Below, one piece after another: positions 24,577 to 31,043 of a stretch of DNA of 64,000 nt. The notes below the pieces were generated by a model, which ran no database searches, was not told where the DNA came from, and saw only the letters and a program-made list of their open reading frames with translations. The stretch comes from Roseivivax sp. GX 12232. GTDB taxonomy: Bacteria; Pseudomonadota; Alphaproteobacteria; Rhodobacterales; Rhodobacteraceae. Numbering within the stretch: the first letter of the stretch is position 1; each line of letters starts with the position of its first letter. The stretch spans positions 186,001 through 250,000 of the forward strand of contig NZ_JAJSEC010000006.1 of assembly GCF_021272185.1 (NCBI RefSeq), read 5' to 3'. Position numbers and translations under genes: made by a program.

Positions 24577-26109
24577 ATGACAAATCCGCTCTACGACATG
24601 CTGATCGGAGGCCGCGCCGACAGCCCGGCGCCGCTTTTGCATCTGCCGGGCGGGCAGGTGCTGTCTTACGCAGATATGGCCGCACGCGCCGCCCGCATCG
24701 CCGGGATGCTCAGTGCCGAGGGGCTGGAGAAGGGCGACCGTCTGGCGATGCAATGCCCGAAGTCCCCCGAGGCGCTGGCGCTCTACCTCGCCTGCCTGCA
24801 GTCGGGCGTGATCTTCCTGCCGCTGAACACCGCCTATACGCCCGACGAGATCGGCTATTTCGTCGGCGACGCGGCGCCCAAGATCGTCGTCACCGACCCC
24901 TCCGCCGAGGATGCGCTGCGCCCGATCACCGAGGCCGCGGGCGCGCTTCTCCTGACGCTCGACGCCGAGGAACAGGGCAGCTTCGCCGCGCGGGTCGCCG
25001 AGGCGGCCCCGGTCACCGAGGTGACCCCCTGCACGCAAGAGGACCTGGCCTGCTTCCTCTATACCTCGGGCACCACCGGGCGTTCAAAAGGCGCCATGCT
25101 GACCCATGGCAACCTCGCCTCCAACGCCGAGACGCTGACCCGCACCTGGCGCTTCACCGACGCGGACGTGCTGCTGCACGCCCTGCCGATCTTCCACGCG
25201 CACGGGCTCTTCGTGGCTTGCAACGTGCTGATGAACGCCGGCGGGTCGATGATCTGGCTGCCGGGCTTCTCGACCGAGGCCGTGCTCGAGGCACTGCCGC
25301 GCGCCACCTCGATGATGGGCGTGCCGACCTTCTACACCCGGCTTCTCGACGCCCCCGCGTTCGACCGCGACCGCGCCGGGCATATGCGGCTCTTCACCTC
25401 GGGCAGCGCGCCGCTTCTGGCCGAGACCCACGACCGCTTCCGCGAACGCACCGGCCACGCCATCCTCGAACGCTACGGCATGACCGAGACCGGCATGAAC
25501 ACCTCGAACCCCTATGACGGCGACCGCCGCGCGGGCACCGTGGGCTTCCCGCTCGAGGGCGTGGAGATTCGCATCATGGGCGAGGAGGGCACCCCGCTCC
25601 CCGCCGGCGAGACCGGCATGATCGAGGTGCGCGGGCCCAATGTCTTCAAGGGCTACTGGCAGATGCCGGAAAAGACCGCCGAGGAGCTGCGCGAGAACGG
25701 CTTCTTCATCACCGGCGACCTCGGGCGGATCGACGCCGAGGGCTATGTGACCATCGTCGGCCGCGAGAAGGACCTGATCATCTCAGGCGGCTACAACGTC
25801 TACCCGAAGGAGGTCGAACAGCTGCTCGACGATCTGCCGGGCGTGCGCGAAAGCGCGGTGATCGGCGTGCCGCACGCGGATTTCGGCGAAGGCGTCGTGG
25901 CGGTGCTGGTGGCCGAGGGCGCGGGCCCCGACCTCGACGGGATCGCCGAGGAGGTCTCGGGACGGCTGGCCAACTACAAGCGCCCGAAGCGCTACGTTTT
26001 GCGCGAGGCCCTGCCCCGCAACACCATGGGCAAGGTGCAGAAGAACGTGCTGCGCGAGGAATGCGCCGAGCTTTTCGCCCCCGGCGCGGCCCGGCAGGCG
26101 GGCGGCTGA
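24577..26109 (+). CDS. matB: Malonyl-CoA synthetase (MatB-like AMP-forming ligase)
   Basis: The 510-residue acyl-CoA synthetase has the P-loop YTSGTTGRSKGAMLTH (about 162-177) and the MatB-type segments HALPIFHAHGLFVACN, GVPTFYTRLL and FTSGSAPLLAETHDRF. Further motifs are ERYGMTETGMN, TGDLGRID, the hinge GREKDLIISGGYNVYPKE, and the catalytic Lys in NTMGKVQKN (about Lys486). These middle segments distinguish malonyl-CoA synthetases from general fatty-acyl ligases. It would convert malonate, or methylmalonate, with ATP and CoA. It closes the PrpD-like operon, 20 bases after the hydratase gene, and faces an amidase gene tail-to-tail with a 7-base gap. Confidence 0.88.
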   Translation: MTNPLYDMLIGGRADSPAPLLHLPGGQVLSYADMAARAARIAGMLSAEGLEKGDRLAMQCPKSPEALALYLACLQSGVIFLPLNTAYTPDEIGYFVGDAAPKIVVTDPSAEDALRPITEAAGALLLTLDAEEQGSFAARVAEAAPVTEVTPCTQEDLACFLYTSGTTGRSKGAMLTHGNLASNAETLTRTWRFTDADVLLHALPIFHAHGLFVACNVLMNAGGSMIWLPGFSTEAVLEALPRATSMMGVPTFYTRLLDAPAFDRDRAGHMRLFTSGSAPLLAETHDRFRERTGHAILERYGMTETGMNTSNPYDGDRRAGTVGFPLEGVEIRIMGEEGTPLPAGETGMIEVRGPNVFKGYWQMPEKTAEELRENGFFITGDLGRIDAEGYVTIVGREKDLIISGGYNVYPKEVEQLLDDLPGVRESAVIGVPHADFGEGVVAVLVAEGAGPDLDGIAEEVSGRLANYKRPKRYVLREALPRNTMGKVQKNVLREECAELFAPGAARQAGG

Positions 26110-26116
26110 GCGCGGC

Positions 26117-27286
26117 TCAGAGCCGCGCGAGGATCTCTTCGGCAAGCGCCACCAGACGGCGCTCACTGCCTTTCGGCCCGACCAGCTGCGCCGAGACCGG
26201 CGGCTGCGCCCCGGGGGCGGGCAGCGCCAGCGCCGGGCAGCCCGCGACATTGGCCATGACGGTGAAATCCGCCTGCCCCCGCGGCGGGCGGCCCCCGAGC
26301 GGGAAGGCCGGCTCCGCCACCGTGGGCAGAAGCGCCACGCGCGGGCCCTCGAGGGCGGACTGCACGGCGGATGCGGTCTCCGCGAGCGACGCGCGGATCG
26401 CGCGGGCCTTCTCCTCCGGGATCGCCGCGCCGTAGTCGATGAGCTTGCGCAGCCCCGGGCTGAGGCCGGGCACGCCGCCGAGGCTCTGGGCCGCCTCGAT
26501 CTCGGTCAGCAGGAAGGCGGTGCCGCGCAGCTCTTCGAAGTCCATGGGCGGCAGCGGGTCGGACGGGCCGAGGGAGGCGCCGAGCGCATCGCGGCAGGCG
26601 TCATAGAACGCTTGGACCTCGGGCGTGCAGCCCGCCAGCTGCGCCGCGTCCGGCGCGTACCAGCCGAGGGGCGTCGCCGCGCGGGTCTCGGGCAAAAGCA
26701 CATCCAGCAGCGCCGTCAGCCCATCCGCATCCCGCGCGAAGATCCCCGGCGCATCGAGGCTCGGCGCCAGCGGGAAGAGCCCCGCATCGGACACCGCCCC
26801 CGCGCCGAACTTCAGCCCGAAGACCCCGCAATAGGCCGCCGGGATGCGCACCGAACCCATGGTGTCGCTGCCAAGTGCGAGGTCCACCGCCCCCGCCGCC
26901 AGCGCTGCCGCCGAGCCGCCCGAGGAGCCACCCGGCGAATGCCCGGGCCAGGCCGGGTTCTCGCAGCGGGTGAAATGCGGGTTGTCGCAGGCCGCCCCCA
27001 GCGCGCCCTCGTCCATGGAAAGCCGCGACAGGATGCGCGCCCCCGCGCCGCGCAGCCGCGCCACCAGCGGCGCATCGGCCTCGGCCAGCTCGCCCGCGCG
27101 CGCGCCGATGCCAGCGGTCCAGGCCTGGCCCGCGACCCGGAAGTTGGACTTCGCCCCGAGGGTCAGGCCCGCCAAGGGCCCCGCTCCCGGCGCCTTGGCC
27201 GCATCCAGCGGCAGCGAGACCTCGGGCGCCTCGCAAAAGCCCCAGCGGGTCGCGCGCGCGGCGATCTCCTCGAAGGGCAGGCTCAC
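26117..27286 (-). CDS. Amidase signature family amidase
   Basis: The 389-residue enzyme begins at a GTG that overlaps the regulator's stop as GTGA; an upstream open extension lies inside the regulator gene. The Lys-cisSer-Ser triad is present: Lys in GAKSNF (about 46), cis-Ser in PGGSSGGSAAALAAG (about 121-122) and nucleophile Ser in SDTMGSVRIPA (about 145). DTMGS replaces the usual DTGGS. It is a short member without N- or C-terminal extensions. Next to MatB it resembles the malonamidase-plus-malonyl-CoA-synthetase pairing known in rhizobia, so malonamate or a related amide is a reasonable but unproven substrate. Confidence 0.88.
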   Translation of the reverse strand: MSLPFEEIAARATRWGFCEAPEVSLPLDAAKAPGAGPLAGLTLGAKSNFRVAGQAWTAGIGARAGELAEADAPLVARLRGAGARILSRLSMDEGALGAACDNPHFTRCENPAWPGHSPGGSSGGSAAALAAGAVDLALGSDTMGSVRIPAAYCGVFGLKFGAGAVSDAGLFPLAPSLDAPGIFARDADGLTALLDVLLPETRAATPLGWYAPDAAQLAGCTPEVQAFYDACRDALGASLGPSDPLPPMDFEELRGTAFLLTEIEAAQSLGGVPGLSPGLRKLIDYGAAIPEEKARAIRASLAETASAVQSALEGPRVALLPTVAEPAFPLGGRPPRGQADFTVMANVAGCPALALPAPGAQPPVSAQLVGPKGSERRLVALAEEILARL

Positions 27287-27972
27287 GCCCCGTCCTTCGC
27301 CTGTTGCGAGCTTTGAATATGCGTCGCCACCCGCGAGGCCCCGGCCAGGAGATGCGCCGACATGACGCTGGAGGCCCATTCCGGCGAGCGCGCCTCGATG
27401 GCGTCGATGATCTCGGCGTGGTGGTGCAGGCTGCGCCGCAGGTCGTGTTCGGAGAACATCGAATAGGTGCGCACCACCATGCTGACATCCAGCACAGTGG
27501 TCATCAGCGCCGTCAGCCGCGGCGAGCGTGCGGCATTCACGATGGTGCGGTGAAATTCCTCGTTGGCGGTGACCAGCACCTGGTAGGCACTGTCGTCACG
27601 CGGCGGGGTGTTGGCCTGCATGACCGCGTGGATGCGGCGCAGCTCGGCCAGGTCCTCCTCGGTCGCGAGCCGCGCGGCGCGCTGGACCGAGTAGCATTCG
27701 ACCAGGCGGCGGATCTCGTAGACCTGTTCGGCCTCGTCCTCGGGGAAATAGGCGACCCTGGTGGTATAGCCGCTTTGCCGGTCGATGAAGCCCTCGAGAA
27801 TGAGCCGCCCGATGGCCTCGCGGATCGGTGTCCGGCTGAGGCCCAGGTCCTCGGAGAGCCGCGTCTCGGTCAGCCGCTCGCCCTCTTCGAGCTTGCCGGT
27901 CAGGATGTCGCGGCGGATGATCTGGTAGGCCTGCTCGGTGGCGTTCATCTTCGGCTGGGCAGCGGCTGTCAT
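27283..27972 (-). CDS. GntR/FCD-family transcriptional regulator
   Basis: The product, about 229 residues, starts at MTAAAQPKMN; longer and shorter starts are possible and no strong ribosome-binding site decides. The winged helix has LSEDLGLSRTPIREAIGRLI (about residues 36-55) and GFIDRQSGYTTRVAYF. The FCD ligand domain shows VYEIRRLVECYSVQRAA, ANEEFHRTIVNAA and HHHAEIIDAIEAR, with Asp/His residues that usually bind a metal and a carboxylate ligand. Its promoter region has ATTTTGTATGCGAAAT, the same 16 bases as at the PrpD-like operon, so it probably represses that operon and itself. It is coupled to the amidase. Confidence 0.92.
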   Translation of the reverse strand: MTAAAQPKMNATEQAYQIIRRDILTGKLEEGERLTETRLSEDLGLSRTPIREAIGRLILEGFIDRQSGYTTRVAYFPEDEAEQVYEIRRLVECYSVQRAARLATEEDLAELRRIHAVMQANTPPRDDSAYQVLVTANEEFHRTIVNAARSPRLTALMTTVLDVSMVVRTYSMFSEHDLRRSLHHHAEIIDAIEARSPEWASSVMSAHLLAGASRVATHIQSSQQAKDGA

Positions 27973-28068
27973 GGGGCGCGGATCCGTGCTGAAAGCGCGC
28001 CCGGGACGGCGCAAGAAAGCGTGCCGCCGCGCCGCCGGATGGACGGCCCGAGGCGGAGCGCGGGTAGT

Positions 28069-28084
28069 ATTTTGTATGCGAAAT
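28069..28084. promoter_or_regulatory. 16-base operator candidate upstream of the GntR/FCD gene
   Basis: ATTTTGTATGCGAAAT lies about 97 bases before the regulator ATG and is identical to 20352-20367 at the PrpD-like gene. The flanks differ, so the match is a discrete site and not a duplication. It supports autoregulation and co-control of the divergent hydratase/ligase operon. Confidence 0.65.
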
Positions 28085-28225
28085 CCGGGATGTGGTCAAA
28101 GGGCTTTGTCGGGGTTGGGTGGCGTGGCATGAGCGGCCGGGAGGGAGATACCCAAGCAGTGCTGGCGATTGCCCTGCCGCCCGCCGTTTGCGCCGCAACG
28201 CGGCAAGGTTTGGGCGCGACACTCC

Positions 28226-28239
28226 TGTGTATCCAGAAC
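28226..28239. promoter_or_regulatory. GTATCC-type element
   Basis: TGTGTATCCAGAAC shares the 11 bases TGTATCCAGAA exactly with the site at 42197-42209 upstream of the ferredoxin gene. It probably belongs to the same operator family as the GTATAC and GTATGC elements. Confidence 0.4.
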
Positions 28240-28430
28240 GGCTCATTTTGATCCAGCGGCGTCCGCGAGAGCGGGTCGGATACCAGCCGCATCATCCCCG
28301 CAGGCGGCGCGCAGAGCCCACCCGTTGGACCGCCGCTGTTCCAAAAGCCCCCGATGCCACGCTATGTGCGTGCATTTGTTCCTGCCACGGGCGGCCGAAA
28401 GGCCCCGCAAGCGCACACAGGCTTACCCTA

Positions 28431-28442
28431 TTTGCATACACA
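28431..28442. promoter_or_regulatory. GTATGC-type element (reverse orientation) before the split-hydratase operon
   Basis: TTTGCATACACA reads TGTGTATGCAAA on the other strand. It lies about 190 bases before the first hydratase subunit start. It could mediate repression of the rightward hydratase/ligase operon by the adjacent GntR/FCD regulator. Confidence 0.4.
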
Positions 28443-28632
28443 TGCGCCTCATCTGCATATTGACAGATACCTCTATTCACACAATGATCGCCCCACCCAT
28501 CACCTCTCACCCGCGCGTCACACCCCTACCGCGCGGCTTCTAGACCGCGCGCCACGCGCCACGGAAGGTCTCGCCTCATGCCCCTACGCCCCTGCTCTGC
28601 CAGCACGGCCCTCGGACCCGGCGCCTGACCTC

Positions 28633-29058
28633 ATGCCTGCCCCCGCCGCGCATCCGCCCATCCCTCAGAGCCGTTACCGCCTCACCCGGCAGGCGGACGA
28701 CGCGGTGCGGCGGATGTCGGGCGCGCTGGCCCGGCAAGGCGCAGGGGCGCATCCGATCTTCGCCTTCCTCGGCGCGCTCGGCGGGCTGCCGCAGCCGATC
28801 AAGGAGCTGAGCGAGAGCCTCGGGCTGGACTTCGCCGCGGGCCCGGTGCTGGCGGGCTGCCGGATCACGCTGCATGCGCCGCTCCAGATCGACCGCGACT
28901 ACACCGTCGAGGCCAAAGTGGCCGGCCTCGAGCGGCGGCCCAGCCGGGCCTATGGCGCCGCCGATCACCTGCATCTCGCCGTGGCGCTGACCGAGGGCGG
29001 CACCCCCGCGTCCGAGATCGCGCTGCACATCGTCTTTCCCGCACCGGAGGCCCAATGA
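28633..29058 (+). CDS. MaoC-like hot-dog subunit, probably non-catalytic half
   Basis: The 141-residue protein begins MPAPAAHPPIPQ. It has the central helix PIFAFLGALGGLPQPIKEL, then the strand pattern LAGCRITLHAPLQIDRDYTV and LHLAVALTEGG of a hot-dog fold. It lacks the Asp-x5-His hydratase dyad. The next gene encodes a second single hot-dog protein that has the dyad. Paired genes of this type (as in steroid side-chain hydratases) form heteromeric (R)-enoyl-CoA hydratases. The two genes overlap by ATGA, which supports a complex. Confidence 0.75.
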   Translation: MPAPAAHPPIPQSRYRLTRQADDAVRRMSGALARQGAGAHPIFAFLGALGGLPQPIKELSESLGLDFAAGPVLAGCRITLHAPLQIDRDYTVEAKVAGLERRPSRAYGAADHLHLAVALTEGGTPASEIALHIVFPAPEAQ

Positions 29059-29411
29059 CCGACGCCCCGACCTTCCGCTTCGGCCCGGTCTCGGGCGCGG
29101 ACATGGCGCGATGGTGCGCGCTTCTGAACGACGACAACGAGATCCACCTGTCGCGCGACGCCGCCGAGGCGGCGGGGCTTGGGCCTCTGCGCATCAACCC
29201 GGGCCCGGCGAACCTTGCCGTGCTGATGAACGCGCTTCTCGACGGCGAGAACGAAGGCGCGCTGCGCGAGGTCGAGGCGCGGTTTCTCGGCAATGTCCGC
29301 GAGGGCGATCACCTCTGCGCGCGCCGCGACGGCGGCAGCGCCGCGCTCTATCGCGCGGATGAGGAGGCGCCGCTTCTCACCGCCACCTTCCGCTTCGGAG
29401 ACCAGGAATGA
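29055..29411 (+). CDS. MaoC-like enoyl-CoA hydratase catalytic subunit
   Basis: The 118-residue hot-dog protein has the hydratase-2 motif in WCALLNDDNEIHLSRDAAEA (Asp-x-Asn-x2-His, about residues 24-32), then GPLRINPGPANLAVLMNALL where the typical substrate loop lies. The later strands read LREVEARFLGNVREGDHLCA. It should hydrate a trans-2-enoyl-CoA, probably with the preceding subunit. ATGA overlaps on both sides tie it to the upstream subunit and the downstream ligase. Confidence 0.8.
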   Translation: MTDAPTFRFGPVSGADMARWCALLNDDNEIHLSRDAAEAAGLGPLRINPGPANLAVLMNALLDGENEGALREVEARFLGNVREGDHLCARRDGGSAALYRADEEAPLLTATFRFGDQE

Positions 29412-30889
29412 CCGACACCGCCCGGGCCGCCCAGATGACCGTCTATCCGCTGGTGGCGATGCGCGCCCACGAACGGCCCGGGGCGCTTGCACTGACCGAC
29501 GGGACGACCGACCTGAGCTATGCCCAGCTGATCGACCGGGTGGACCGCTGCGCCGCGGCCCTCGCCCAGCGCGGGCTCCGGCGCGGCGACCGGGTCGCGG
29601 TCCTGTCGGAGAACTCGATCGACTACACCGTGCTGGAGCTCGCGGGCGCCAAGCTGGGGCTGATCAACGCCTGCCAGAACACCCGCCTGACCGAGCCCGA
29701 GCTGCGCTACTGCATGGAGCTTGTCGGCCCCGGCCTGATCGTCGCCTCGCCGCGCCACGCCGAGATGGCCGCGGCGGTGGCCGGACCCTGCCCCGTCGCG
29801 GGGTTCGCCGAGCTCTCCGCCCCCGGCGAGACCGAGGTCGCCGCCGAGGCCGAGGACGGGCTCTTCATCATCTACACCTCGGGCACCACCGGGCGGCCCA
29901 AGGCGGCGGTGATCAGCCATCGCGCGCAGATCGCGCGGATGAGCACGCTGCGGCTCGACCTCGGCATCCTGCCCGGCGACGGCTATGTCGCCTGGGCCCC
30001 GATGTTCCACATCGGCGGCACCGAGCACCTGGTCTCGACCCTGATGTCCGGCGCACCGGGCTACGTGGTGGACGGCTTCGACGCGGGCGCGATCCTCGAC
30101 GCGCTCGAACGCTTCCCGGTGGGCTGGCTGCTGCTGGTGCCCGCGACCATCGAGCCGCTGATCGCCGAGTTGAAGGCGCGGAAACCCGCGATCCAGGGCG
30201 TGCGCGCGGTGGGCTGCATGGCCGACCTCGTGCCCTCGGAGGTCATCGCCGAGATCACCACCCTGGTCGGCGCCCCCTATCTCGACAGTTTCGGCGCCAC
30301 CGAGACCGGCATGGGCCCCCTGTCGGGCGCGGTGATCCCGCCCGGCACACGCGCGACGCGCTTTCCCAAACGGCTCTCGAGCCTGGTGGAGCTGCGGCTC
30401 TGCGACGGCGAGGGCCGCGAGGTGCCCGAGGGCGACCCGGGCGAGGCCTGGGTGCGCGGGCCCGCGCTCTTTTCGGGCTATTGGAACAACCCCGAGGTCA
30501 CCGCAAAGGACTTTGCCGGGGGCTGGTTCCGCATGGGCGACATGTTCCGCAAGACCGAAGACGGCTACCTCTTCGCCGGGCGGTCGAAATATCTGATCAA
30601 GTCCGGCGGAGAGAACATCTACCCCGCCGAGATCGAGCGGGTGCTGCTCTCCGATCCGCGCGTCGCCGATGCCATCGTGGTGCGCCGGGCGGATGCGCGC
30701 TGGGGCGAGGTGCCGGTCGCCGTGGTCGCCCGCGCCGCACCGCTCGAGGCCGAGGAGGTGCTGGCGCTCTGCCGCGCCGAGCTCGCGGGTTACAAGCGCC
30801 CGAAGGACGTGCATTTCGTCGAGATGGACGCGCTGCCCCGGTCGGTCAGCGGCAAGATCCTGCGCGAAGAGGTGGAGAAGCTGGTCTGA
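29408..30889 (+). CDS. AMP-forming acyl-CoA ligase
   Basis: The 493-residue ligase has P-loop YTSGTTGRPKAAVISH (about 156-171), WAPMFHIGGTEHLVST, the mid-motif SFGATETGMGPL, RMGDMFRKTEDG in place of the TGD loop, the hinge GRSKYLIKSGGENIYPAE and the C-terminal Lys in RSVSGKILREE (about Lys483). It activates a carboxylic acid of unknown type for the hydratase and FadN-type enzymes encoded alongside. In the TGD loop the Thr is Met (MGD) but the ribose-binding Asp is kept. It is convergent with the FadN-type gene. Confidence 0.9.
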   Translation: MTDTARAAQMTVYPLVAMRAHERPGALALTDGTTDLSYAQLIDRVDRCAAALAQRGLRRGDRVAVLSENSIDYTVLELAGAKLGLINACQNTRLTEPELRYCMELVGPGLIVASPRHAEMAAAVAGPCPVAGFAELSAPGETEVAAEAEDGLFIIYTSGTTGRPKAAVISHRAQIARMSTLRLDLGILPGDGYVAWAPMFHIGGTEHLVSTLMSGAPGYVVDGFDAGAILDALERFPVGWLLLVPATIEPLIAELKARKPAIQGVRAVGCMADLVPSEVIAEITTLVGAPYLDSFGATETGMGPLSGAVIPPGTRATRFPKRLSSLVELRLCDGEGREVPEGDPGEAWVRGPALFSGYWNNPEVTAKDFAGGWFRMGDMFRKTEDGYLFAGRSKYLIKSGGENIYPAEIERVLLSDPRVADAIVVRRADARWGEVPVAVVARAAPLEAEEVLALCRAELAGYKRPKDVHFVEMDALPRSVSGKILREEVEKLV

Positions 30890-31008
30890 GGACGGGCTTG
30901 CGGGGGCCGGGGTGACGGCGGACCGCTCCCGGCAAAGCCTCGGACCCCAACCAAGTCTCGCGACAGCCGCAGCAAGACCCCCGTCTCCGACGATCTCCAA
31001 GGCTTGAA

Positions 31009-31037
31009 CACCGGCCCCGCCCTCCGCGAGGCCGGTG
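31009..31037. terminator. Hairpin between convergent ligase and FadN-type genes
   Basis: CACCGGCC and GGCCGGTG form a perfect 8-bp stem with a 13-base loop, 7 bases beyond the FadN-type stop. No T run follows, so terminator activity would be weak. The gap 30890-31043 otherwise holds nothing recognisable. Confidence 0.35.
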
Positions 31038-31043
31038 CACTTC

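Larger units (their letters stand above)
28085..28632. other. Regulatory gap between GntR/FCD gene and split-hydratase operon
   Basis: I see no gene here; a frame open from 28354 into the next gene gives His/Pro/Arg-rich text unlike its family. The gap holds TGTGTATCCAGAAC at 28226-28239 and TTTGCATACACA at 28431-28442 (reverse of TGTGTATGCAAA), followed by TCTGCATATTGACAG. These fit the GTATRC element family. The 28380-28500 part is AC-rich and atypical of the flanking coding DNA. Confidence 0.5.

Noticed and set aside
28354-28632. An extended 234-residue form of the first MaoC-like subunit.
   Set aside because: The extra 93 residues are His/Pro/Arg-rich and contain no hot-dog sequence; they overlap operator-like elements.
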